Below are positions 1-7,900 of a stretch of 12,779 bases of DNA, piece after piece. How positions within the stretch are numbered: the first letter of the stretch is position 1; every line of letters begins with the position of its first letter. The stretch comes from CBDVBZ01 sp965372355. GTDB taxonomy: Bacteria > Krumholzibacteriota > Krumholzibacteriia > WVZY01. Where the stretch lies: positions 1 to 12,779 of the forward strand of contig CBDVBZ010000106.1 of the NCBI GenBank assembly GCA_965372355.1, in the 5' to 3' direction. The position numbers and the translations under genes are program-made. A model generated the notes under the pieces. The model was not told the DNA's origin, made no database searches, and worked only from the letters and a program-made list of their open reading frames with translations.

Positions 1-8
1 GTGCATGC

Positions 9-31
9 AAAAGGGGGACTTGACGTCCCCC
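9..31 (-). terminator. Intrinsic terminator of the SdrD-type lipoprotein gene
   Basis: On the minus strand a GC-rich hairpin (arms GGGGGAC / GTCCCCC at 13-19 and 25-31, 7 bp, 5-nt loop) is followed at once by TTTT (12-9). It lies 33 bases after the lipoprotein stop codon, which is the expected place and orientation for a Rho-independent terminator. The U run is short, so termination may be only moderately efficient. Confidence 0.75.
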
Positions 32-63
32 CTCGCAGTTAACACTCGTGTTGATCGTGGGGA

Positions 64-1392
64 TCAACCGCCTCCACCGCTACCGCCACCCGTGTTGCCG
101 TTCATCAATATCAATATTCGGGTGGCATCTCTGAGAGTGCCTCCCGACGCGACGCGCAGCGGGCTATCGGAGAACCCCGATGTGGCCGACAGGCCGGTAC
201 CCGCGTCAACAACCACAGACTCCGCCCATGCGATCAAAGCGCATTGCAATGGCAGGTTGTCGACAAGCCCTTTCCCACTGACCGTGTTGAACTCCGCCGC
301 GAGCAGCTCCCGCAGCAATACGTCCAGGGGATCTTTCGAGTTCGAGCCGAGGATGGCCAACGCTTCCTCGAACTCGCTGCCGGGTGTGAACTGAAACGGC
401 TCCAGCAGAAAGAGCTCCTGGATATCGGCGATAAAACCAGTCAGGGCGGCGGCATCGAATTCCGCACCGCCCCCACCTCGGCTCCCCGCCGCGCGAAGCT
501 GTTTCTTCCAGAACTTCACGGGTTCGCCGTCGGTCAGGAGGATGCCCGTTTCCAATTCAAAGATGAGTTCTTCCTCTTGCGGATTAAACCCGAAATCGTT
601 GCCGGGTGAATCGGGGCCCACCGTGACAACGGTTGACGTCGGACCGGTGGGGTCGAAAGACGCCGCAAGGTCCTCATTGAAGTCATCGGCCGCTGTTGCC
701 GCATCGATGCGGACGGTGTAGGTCCCAGGCACCCTGAGGAAAGCGTATTCGCCGTTTGCATCCGTCGTCGATGTCCGGATATTACCGCCGCCGTCGATCA
801 TCGAGACGGTGACGTCTACCAGGCCCGATTCGTCGGTGCCGCTCATCACGCCGTTACTGTCGGCGTCGACATACACTGTGCCGGAAACGACGAACCCGCC
901 GCACGGACCGGCGATTTCCCCGAGTTCGACATCGGTGCTGGCCTTTACGGCGGCCCGGATCAATCCAAGAGGCACATCTCCGGGAAATGTTACCGAATAG
1001 CTGAGACTCCCGTTTGTGGGCACGGGATCGTTCCACGTAATACCGAAAATGCCCGTTTGCGGACTGACGTTTATGGTCGCCCCGCCAGGGCTGTACGAAT
1101 CCACCGCAGGGGCACAGTCGGGGAGTTCAAGGAAGAAATTACTCAACGCGTGTTGGGCGCTAGCGCCCGACACGGTATAGTGGAACGTCGTCTGGCCGTT
1201 AGCGACCACGTGTCCATCGAATTGCACTAGATAACCCGTGAGGACGGTCGAGGAGTCGAACGTCGTCTCGCTCGAGACCAACGGGTTCTCTTGAGAGGGA
1301 TCGACGAGGACAGGATCCTCGGGGCGGTTACACCCCGCAAAAGCGACACTCACTACAGCAATGAGCGAGGCCCAGAAACTCAATCGCTTCAT
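64..1392 (-). CDS. Predicted lipoprotein with SdrD-B-like domain and glycine-rich C terminus (442 aa)
   Basis: Exported and probably lipid-anchored protein. The chosen ATG at 1392 has AGGAGGT at 1405-1399 six bases upstream and opens a typical type II signal peptide (KR, hydrophobic stretch, FAGC with Cys21 as the lipidation site). The open frame continues 30 codons upstream but has no comparable ribosome site there. Residues about 44-168 form a beta-rich segment ending in the phrase AGPCGGF. Residues about 169-275 are an SdrD-B-like (Cna-B-type) domain with SGTVYVDADSNG, DANGEYAF and DFGFNP. Residues about 290-395 carry PVKFWKKQ followed by helical text (DVLLRELLAAEFN, ALIAWAESV), resembling the C-terminal module that often follows SdrD-B domains in Planctomycetota-like secretomes. 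The end is GGGSGGGG. Precise role is unknown; a surface or envelope binding partner is inferred. It lies 140 bases downstream of the tandem kinase and has its own promoter and terminator. Confidence 0.88.
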   Translation of the reverse strand: MKRLSFWASLIAVVSVAFAGCNRPEDPVLVDPSQENPLVSSETTFDSSTVLTGYLVQFDGHVVANGQTTFHYTVSGASAQHALSNFFLELPDCAPAVDSYSPGGATINVSPQTGIFGITWNDPVPTNGSLSYSVTFPGDVPLGLIRAAVKASTDVELGEIAGPCGGFVVSGTVYVDADSNGVMSGTDESGLVDVTVSMIDGGGNIRTSTTDANGEYAFLRVPGTYTVRIDAATAADDFNEDLAASFDPTGPTSTVVTVGPDSPGNDFGFNPQEEELIFELETGILLTDGEPVKFWKKQLRAAGSRGGGGAEFDAAALTGFIADIQELFLLEPFQFTPGSEFEEALAILGSNSKDPLDVLLRELLAAEFNTVSGKGLVDNLPLQCALIAWAESVVVDAGTGLSATSGFSDSPLRVASGGTLRDATRILILMNGNTGGGSGGGG

Positions 1393-1413
1393 GGCAGAAC
1401 CTCCTAATTTACT

Positions 1414-1430
1414 GCAACTATGTAGGTTGC
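1414..1430 (-). repeat. Leader inverted repeat 2 (GCAAC/GTTGC)
   Basis: Perfect 5-base arms GCAAC (1414-1418) and GTTGC (1426-1430) around 7 bases, nine bases upstream of the ribosome-binding site of the lipoprotein gene. The same arm sequence occurs in the repeat at 1486-1503, at the other end of the same leader. It may be an RNA hairpin or a protein site; function unknown. Confidence 0.45.
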
Positions 1431-1485
1431 TATGGGAAGACGTGCGGTGTCGAAGCAATCGAGTGCCGGCCAGGGTCGCCACCGC

Positions 1486-1503
1486 GCAACTTTACTGAGT
1501 TGC
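1486..1503 (-). repeat. Leader inverted repeat 1 (GCAACT/AGTTGC)
   Basis: Perfect 6-base arms GCAACT (1486-1491) and AGTTGC (1498-1503) around 6 bases. It starts right at the predicted transcription start (about 1501) of the lipoprotein promoter, so it could be an operator or a 5'-end RNA hairpin that stabilises the transcript. The arms match those of the repeat at 1414-1430. Confidence 0.5.
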
Positions 1504-1507
1504 CTGG

Positions 1508-1536
1508 ATTATAACAGCCACGGGGGGGTGCGTCAA
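1508..1536 (-). promoter_or_regulatory. Sigma-70-type promoter for the lipoprotein gene
   Basis: On the minus strand TTGACG (1536-1531), a 17-base spacer, and a perfect TATAAT (1513-1508). The kinase stop codon TGA is inside the -35 box. The predicted start near 1501 gives a leader of about 110 nt before the ATG at 1392. This implies that the lipoprotein can be made independently of the kinase. Confidence 0.75.
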
Positions 1537-4500
1537 CCGTCGTCCGCCTCCGTGCCGAGGCGTTTCCTCATCTGATCAAGAATGGCCTCGAACTCCGGAT
1601 CACCGTGAAGCGACTCCAGATCGGAATCGCTGAAAATGAGGGGCTTTGCGAAACCGCGTTGCACGGATTCCCGCAGGAAACCGATCGCATCCTTGCTGCT
1701 GCCTCCGAGCGCGGCGATGCACGCAAGGTTGTAGTAACTCTCCGCGATGCGCGGATGGTCCGGGCGAAGGTTCTTCTTTCTGATAGCCAGGGCGCGCTCG
1801 TGGACCCGTCGCGTTGCCGTGTAGTCGCCGGCGGCCTGGTACAGGTTTGCGGAGGTGTTGAGTGTATGGGCCAGGTCGGGGTGATCCGGCCCCAGCACCT
1901 TCTCCTGGATGGCGAGGGCGCGGTCGTTATACGGTCGTGCCGTAGCATGGTCGTCCATGAACCAGTACAAGGTCGCGAGGTTGTTCAGGCTCGTCGCCAC
2001 CTGGGGATGGTCGGGGCCGAGCGCCTTCTCTCGAATCGCCAGCGCACGCTTGTACAGGGACAGCGCCCCCTCGTAGTCACCCATCCCCTCGAGGACGATC
2101 GCGAGGCCGTTGAGACTGTTCGATACGTCTGGGTGGTCGGGGCCGAGCGCTTTCTCGCGAATGGCCAGGGCCCGCTCGTACAGGGGTTTTGCCTCCTCGA
2201 AGTTACGCCTCTGCCGCTGAAGATTGCCGAGGTTGCTGACCGACATGCCGGTCTTCGGATGTTCCCGCCCGAGAAGCGCTTCGCGAATCTCGAGGGCGCC
2301 CTGGTACAGTTGCAACGCGCCATCGTAATCACCGATCGCGTCAAGGAGGCGCCCAAGTTCCTCCTGGCTGCTGGCCACCTCGAGGGCCTCCTCACCGAGT
2401 TCGTTTCGTCGTAGATCCAGAGCCCCTTCCAACAGCAACCGGGCATCGTCGTACAGGCCGAGTCCTCTGTACACTCGACCCATGGTAACCATCAGCCGTG
2501 CCTGAATCAGCGGCTGTCCCTTGAGTTCGTTTGTGATTCGCTCGGCACCCTCATCGAGGATTTCGCGAGCCGTGATGGTGTTGCCTCTCGCCTCACCGGG
2601 GTCGGACACCGCGAATAGTCCTTCAAGGAATTGCGATACCTGTCTCGCCGCCTCGGCTTCGTCGCGGGCCACCTTCTCGGCTTTGATGGCCCTTACTAGT
2701 CCCATCGTCGTCCCGGTGATCCCCAGGATCAGGGCGAGTCCGACGAGAGCAGCGGCCGCCACGCCGACCTTGTGCCTCAACACGAATTTCTTCACACGGT
2801 AAACGGTACTCGGCGGTCCGGCCATGACCGGTTGATTGGTCAAGTGGCGTTTGATGTCGGCGGCCAGAGCGGAAGCGGACGCATACCGGCGCGTCCGGTC
2901 CTTGTCAATTGCCATCATGACAATCCAGTCCAGATCGCCACGCAATTGACTGGTCAGAGATGTCATATTGGTACGCCGGCTCTCTGCTGCCGCTTTGGAC
3001 AGTTCTCCAAGCGTCGTAACCTTGTGGCTCGGCGTGGTCGGTTCGACCTCGCGGATCTGGCGGCGAATGCCATCGAACCCGCCCGCGCGCAACTCATCCG
3101 GGTCGAAGGGAAGCGAACCGACCAGAAGCTCGTAGAGAATCACCCCCAGGGAATAAACGTCCGCCCGTGTATCGATGTCTTCCCCCGTCATATCCGCCTG
3201 TTCCGGGCTCATGTACTCCGGCGTGCCGATCATCTGACCTAAATACGTGTGCATCGTCTTGTCGGTCAACCGTTGCGAGGTCGCCTTGGCGACCCCGAAG
3301 TCGATGATCTTGGGCAGCGGTTTGTCGTCGACCTCGGTAATCAGGATGTTGCCCGGTTTGAGGTCCCGGTGGATGATCGCCTTCTGGTGGGCGTGCTGGA
3401 CGCCCTCGCACAAGCGGATGAAGAGTTCCAACCGCTCGCGGGTCGTGCGTTTGTGTCGGTCGCAATACTCCGTGATGGGCACGCCGCGAACGAACTCCAT
3501 GGCGAAGAACGGTTGTCCCTGCGGAGTCGAGCCCGCGTCAAACACCTTGGCGATACACGGATGGTCCATCAACGCGAGGGCCTGACGCTCCGCTTCGAAG
3601 CGCGCAACGACCTCCGCGGTATCCATCCCCGCCTTTATGATCTTGACGGCCACCTTGCGGCGAAACGGTCTTTCCTGCTCGGCCGCCCATACCTCTCCCA
3701 TCCCGCCCACACCGATCCGCTCCCGGAGACGGTAGGGTCCAATCACGTCGTTGGGGCTCGCGGTCCTGACACGCGTTTTCGTCGGCTGCGTCGCATCTCG
3801 CTTGAGACCAGCGGACGCCATCGTACCCCGCAACTGGGCGATAAAATCCTTCAACGAGGGCAGACGATCTTCTTTGTTTTTTTCCAGGGTTTGGTTGACC
3901 AACTCCTGGATGGACACCGGTATATCCGAGCGGTATGCGTTGAGCGGCGGGGCATCCTCATTGGCAATCTTGTACAGCATCGCTATCTCGTGTTCCGCTT
4001 GAAAAGGCCGTTCACCGGCAAGCATTTCGTACAACACCACACCGAGCGAAAAAATGTCCGACCTTGCGTCAACCTCCAAGCCGCTTACCTGCTCCGGGGA
4101 CATGTATGCCACCGTTCCCAACGCCGTTCCCGTCTTCGTCAGCTTGGTACGTCCCGCCAGTTTGGCGATACCGAAGTCGAGTATCTTGATCTGTCCATCT
4201 TCGGTGATCGCGATGTTCGCCGGCTTAACGTCCCGGTGCACGATCCCCTTCTCGTGGGCAGCGGCCAACCCCGAAGCAACCTGAACAGCGATCTCGACCG
4301 CCTGATCGATCTCGAGCGTTGTCTCTGCTATGCGATCGCGGAGGCTCTCCCCCCCGTAGTACGCCATCGCCATGAACAACTGTCCGTCGGGAAGCTCGTC
4401 AATCTCGTAGATCGTGCAGATATTCGGATGGTCGAGGGCGGAGGCTGCCTTTGCCTCGCGGATGAAGCGTTGCTTGCCTTCCGCGTTTGCAGTGAATTCG

Positions 4501-4625
4501 CGCGGCAGAAACTTGAGTGCGACAAAGCGTTCGAGCTTGAGGTCCTGGGCCTTGTAGACCACGCCCATCCCGCCTTCGCCAAGCATGCCGACGATCTTGA
4601 AATGCGATACTGTCTGTCCGATCAT
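1533..4625 (-). CDS. Membrane Ser/Thr protein kinase with two tandem kinase domains and a TPR array (1030 aa)
   Basis: Predicted to phosphorylate Ser/Thr on partner proteins from the inner face of the membrane. Kinase domain 1 (about 9-265): LGEGGMG at 15-21, Lys38, Glu57, HRD 130-132, DFG 150-152, SPEQ 176-179. Kinase domain 2 (about 297-590): IGVGGMG 304-310, Lys328, Glu346, HRD 419-421, DFG 442-444, SPEQ 473-476. Both sets of catalytic residues are intact, so neither looks like a pseudokinase. One membrane segment at about 619-643 is followed by a charged helix (645-665) and a TPR array (about 711-990, 42-residue kinesin-light-chain-like units with the phrase LGPDHP) predicted to be outside the cytoplasm. 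Start ATG at 4625 has AGGA five bases upstream, and MIGQTVSHFKI is a usual beginning for this family. Domain 1 resembles the single domain of the kinase at 8494-11109; domain 2 resembles the kinase-TM-TPR proteins common in Planctomycetota. A fusion of two kinase genes is therefore likely. Target unknown. Confidence 0.96.
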   Translation of the reverse strand: MIGQTVSHFKIVGMLGEGGMGVVYKAQDLKLERFVALKFLPREFTANAEGKQRFIREAKAASALDHPNICTIYEIDELPDGQLFMAMAYYGGESLRDRIAETTLEIDQAVEIAVQVASGLAAAHEKGIVHRDVKPANIAITEDGQIKILDFGIAKLAGRTKLTKTGTALGTVAYMSPEQVSGLEVDARSDIFSLGVVLYEMLAGERPFQAEHEIAMLYKIANEDAPPLNAYRSDIPVSIQELVNQTLEKNKEDRLPSLKDFIAQLRGTMASAGLKRDATQPTKTRVRTASPNDVIGPYRLRERIGVGGMGEVWAAEQERPFRRKVAVKIIKAGMDTAEVVARFEAERQALALMDHPCIAKVFDAGSTPQGQPFFAMEFVRGVPITEYCDRHKRTTRERLELFIRLCEGVQHAHQKAIIHRDLKPGNILITEVDDKPLPKIIDFGVAKATSQRLTDKTMHTYLGQMIGTPEYMSPEQADMTGEDIDTRADVYSLGVILYELLVGSLPFDPDELRAGGFDGIRRQIREVEPTTPSHKVTTLGELSKAAAESRRTNMTSLTSQLRGDLDWIVMMAIDKDRTRRYASASALAADIKRHLTNQPVMAGPPSTVYRVKKFVLRHKVGVAAAALVGLALILGITGTTMGLVRAIKAEKVARDEAEAARQVSQFLEGLFAVSDPGEARGNTITAREILDEGAERITNELKGQPLIQARLMVTMGRVYRGLGLYDDARLLLEGALDLRRNELGEEALEVASSQEELGRLLDAIGDYDGALQLYQGALEIREALLGREHPKTGMSVSNLGNLQRQRRNFEEAKPLYERALAIREKALGPDHPDVSNSLNGLAIVLEGMGDYEGALSLYKRALAIREKALGPDHPQVATSLNNLATLYWFMDDHATARPYNDRALAIQEKVLGPDHPDLAHTLNTSANLYQAAGDYTATRRVHERALAIRKKNLRPDHPRIAESYYNLACIAALGGSSKDAIGFLRESVQRGFAKPLIFSDSDLESLHGDPEFEAILDQMRKRLGTEADDG
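1746..2495 (-). repeat. TPR-encoding 126-bp tandem repeats
   Basis: Within the tandem kinase gene, consecutive 42-codon units begin at residues 795, 837, 879, 921 and, degenerate, 963, each with the pattern SLNNLA...YxxALxLYxRALAIREKxLGPDHP; a less regular unit precedes them at 752. The DNA also repeats: the same 17-base stretch TGGTCGGGGCCGAGCGC (plus-strand sense) occurs at 2008 and 2134, exactly 126 bases apart. This suggests recent duplication or gene conversion of the two central units. Confidence 0.8.
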
Positions 4626-4671
4626 GGGGATCCTGTGCTGAATCGTTGTGGAACCGTGAGCAATATGGCCG

Positions 4672-4701
4672 ATGTTAGCGGGAAAAGAGGGCGGACGTCA
4701 A
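4672..4701 (-). promoter_or_regulatory. Candidate promoter of the tandem kinase gene
   Basis: On the minus strand TTGACG (4701-4696), an 18-base spacer and TAACAT (4677-4672). The -35 box equals that of the lipoprotein promoter at 1536. The predicted start near 4665 gives a leader of about 40 nt. Confidence 0.45.
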
Positions 4702-4875
4702 CGACTGCAGGAGCATCCGTCTACAGGCGCTTGTGTTCGGCCGTGGACAAGCGAGAGGTCCTTGGGTAATCCACGCCTGCCCGGCATCTCCGCCTACCAC
4801 CAGACCTGCCCCGAACCCACACCGAAGCCCCGCATCCGCTGTCTTCAGGAGTATTAACCGTTTCGTTAATTGTGC

Positions 4876-4904
4876 TTGAAAAACGCGGTTAGTTGCTGTA
4901 ACAT
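4876..4904 (+). promoter_or_regulatory. Candidate promoter of the subtilase-VWA gene
   Basis: TTGAAA (4876-4881), 17-base spacer, TAACAT (4899-4904), in a locally AT-rich patch. The predicted start near 4911 is about 38 nt before the chosen ATG at 4949. Confidence 0.5.
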
Positions 4905-4948
4905 AGAATGATCCCTACGAAACACCGACCCCTTTCAGGGAGATGTCT

Positions 4949-7900
4949 ATGCCGCTCGAAATCCTGGCGGGCGATTTCAGAGGCACGCAGAGGTACTTCG
5001 TCGCCGGACGCGTGATGGCGTTCATTGATGTGTCGAGGCTGGGGCCCGGCTTCCTGAGGGCAGGGTTGACGGCGCAAACGGTCGCCGGCGTTGTCGGAGA
5101 TGCGGCGGACGAAGCGCATCTCACCGGCTGGCGAATCGTGCGAGCGACGGACGGCTTCCCTGGCGTCGAGATGGAAATCCTGGCCTCGCAGGATCCAGAC
5201 GACCAAAACTACGCACCAAACTTCGCAAAAGCACTCGCCGGACAGGACACCATCGCGTCTGCCGAGCCGGTCTTTCTTGTCTTCTCGGCCCAGGGAGTCA
5301 CGCCGAACGATCCCGATTACGGTAGCCAGCTGGGTCTGCAGAATATCAACGCAGGGGGGGCATGGGCGGCAGACCAGATGGGCGAGTCACACGTCCTGAT
5401 CGGTATCGTCGATTCCGGGATGCCGGTCGAGCTCGACCCGGACGGGGTGACACTCCGGCCCACGCACCCGGATCTCAAAGACCCCACCGCTCTCCGGCCG
5501 ATCACACTCGGCACGGATTTCGTGGCCGAATGGACGCCGGGCGTCGTGAAGATGAACGACGGAGAGGGCCATGGCACACACGTTCTCGGTATCGCCGCGG
5601 CCGACAGCAGCAACAGCAAAGGTATCGCAGGCGTCAATTGGCGTTCACCGGTGTATGTCACCCGCGTGCTGGATGACGCAAGCAAACTCGTGGCGCCCTC
5701 CGCTGATAGGGGACACCCCTGGCCGATCGAGTCCGAGCTGGTCGGCACCGCATCGGGCGTCGTCTGGGCCATTGTGGAGATCGTGAGATACGTACGGAGC
5801 AACCCGGGCGGTATCCCAAAGGGGATGAAAGCTGTTATTAACCTGAGCCTGTGGGCGGACGGCCCGGTGGATGCCATCAGAGAGGCGTTCGAATACGCCA
5901 GACAAGACCTCTCAGACCCGTCAAAGGGCGACGATGTGTTGATATGCGTTGCCGCGGGAAACGAACTCGGCGACTCACCGTCTTTCCCCGGCTGGCTGGG
6001 TGCCGATTTCAAACATGTCGTTACGGTCGGCAGCACCAACGAGGCTATGACGGCAATGTCGACTGATTCGGCCCACGGCACCGAGATCACGGTTGTGGCA
6101 CCGGGCGATGACATATACTCGACGGATCTGGAGACGACTGGGCACTATTCCAAAAGAAGCGGGACATCCATGGCGACGGCGTTTGTCACGGGTGTCGCCT
6201 CGCTCATGTGGAGCCAGAACCCGGCACTGACACCGTCGCAGATCAAATCCTGTTTGCAGAGGTCCAGCACGAAGAGCATCCCCAGCCTGAGCGAGACCCT
6301 GGGGCCGCCCTTCGACTACCCTGCGGTCGATGCGGGCGCCGCCGTCCGGGGCGTCGATTGGTTTGTCGAGCCCGAATCGCTGAATATCCCGTTCCTCGAT
6401 GTGGAGCCGGAGGTCACCCACCACCGGAACATTGCGCTTTACGTACACAGCTGCGTTTCTCTCACATTCAAGGTTGTTGAGGGGCCGTTGCTGGATGCCG
6501 CATCTTCCGCCGGATCCAGCTTCAGCATTTCCGGTAGCGACACGTACCCGTACTCACCCGATGCCGGTGGGATGACGGGTTCCGTCGACATCCGGGTGGA
6601 CTATCTGGGTGACGGTGAAGGTCAAACCGCCTCGGGGACTATCACGATTGAGTGCGTCGAGATGTCCCAGAGGTGGATCTTCTATCTGACGGCGAGCACA
6701 CAGATCGCACAGAAGAACGCGGTCATGCTGGCGCTTGATATGTCGGGAAGCATGGATCAGCCATCGGGTTTCCCCGGCATGAAGCGGTACGAGGTGCTGC
6801 GTGAGTCGTTGTTGTCGCTAATTCCGTACGTGCCGGACGCCAACGAGGCCGGTATCATACGGTTCGATCACATCGCCAACCCCGTATCGCCGATTGGACC
6901 TGTTGGGCCCCAGCGGCCGGCACTGATGGGCACGGTGGGTGCGCTGACGCCGAACCTCAACGGCTACACATCGATCGGCAATGCACTCGACCTCGCCGAG
7001 ACCGGGCTCGGAACACTCTCGGCGGACTATGTCAAGGCCACGATCGTGATGACCGACGGCGAGGAGAATCGTCCCCGGTGGATCGAGGACGTTATGCCGT
7101 TTACGGAGAATCCCGTGTACGCCGTCGCGATGGGAACACCGCAGAACATCGATACGGTGGCGCTGACAGAGCTTGCCGGGCAGACCGGTGGCTATGTGCT
7201 GCTCACCGGTGATCTCCACGGTGAAGACCGTTTCAAGATGCTCAAGTACTATATGCAGATCTATACGAACATCCTCGGCAATTCCGTCGTCGTGGACCCG
7301 CATGGTCGAATCACGCCGGGTCGTCCAATTGAAGTGCCGTTCTGCGTAAACGAAGGGGATCAATACCCTGACGTCGTGTTGATGACGACGCTGCCCGACC
7401 TGATCGACTTCCGCCTGGTCACGCCGGGGGGAGACGAGTTGGATGGATCCGCAAAGGGAATCGAGGAAATAACAGGCCCCATTGCCCGCTGCTATCGATG
7501 CGATCTAAAGCGGCTCGGGAAAAAGGGTGCGGCAGTTCACGGTGCCTGGCGGGCCGTGATCAGGGTGAAGAAAAAAGCGTTCGCCGAATTCAAGAAGTCG
7601 GGCAAGAAAGCCGGCGACCCGATGGCGGCGAGGGGAGTGCCGTACAATATCGTAGTGCAATCCCGCTCACCGCTCAAGATGCGTTGCCGACTCCTGCAAA
7701 GTGGATTCGAACCCGGCGACACGCTCACGCTGCGCGCGGCGTTCAAGGATGGTGGGTTGCCCGTCACGTCGATCGACGACATCGGGGTCATCGTAGACGA
7801 GCCGGACCACACCCACTATCGCGCCGATCTCAAACCGATGGCACCGGGGTGCTACGAGGTCACGATTCCAACGGATGAGCCGGGTATCTATGTATGCCGT

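Larger units (their letters stand above)
4626..4948. other. Divergent intergenic control region
   Basis: Gene-free stretch between the divergently read tandem kinase and subtilase-VWA genes. It holds one candidate promoter for each direction (4672-4701 and 4876-4904), both with the -10 box TAACAT. The middle (about 4770-4850) is strongly C-rich on the plus strand and has no start or structure I can support. No RNA gene or repeat is visible. Confidence 0.6.

Noticed and set aside
1393..1482. Longer N terminus of the SdrD-type lipoprotein
   Set aside because: The ATG at 1392 has a perfect ribosome site and opens a lipoprotein signal peptide; the 30 extra residues would bury that signal.
1605..2414. 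269-codon plus-strand open frame
   Set aside because: Antisense to the TPR repeats of the kinase; its own repetitive look is only the mirror of the 126-bp TPR repeat.
3249..4769. 506-codon plus-strand open frame
   Set aside because: It lies antisense to the tandem kinase gene, whose protein has unmistakable kinase motifs; the plus-strand translation has no family signature and runs past the kinase start. It is a shadow of GC-rich codon use.
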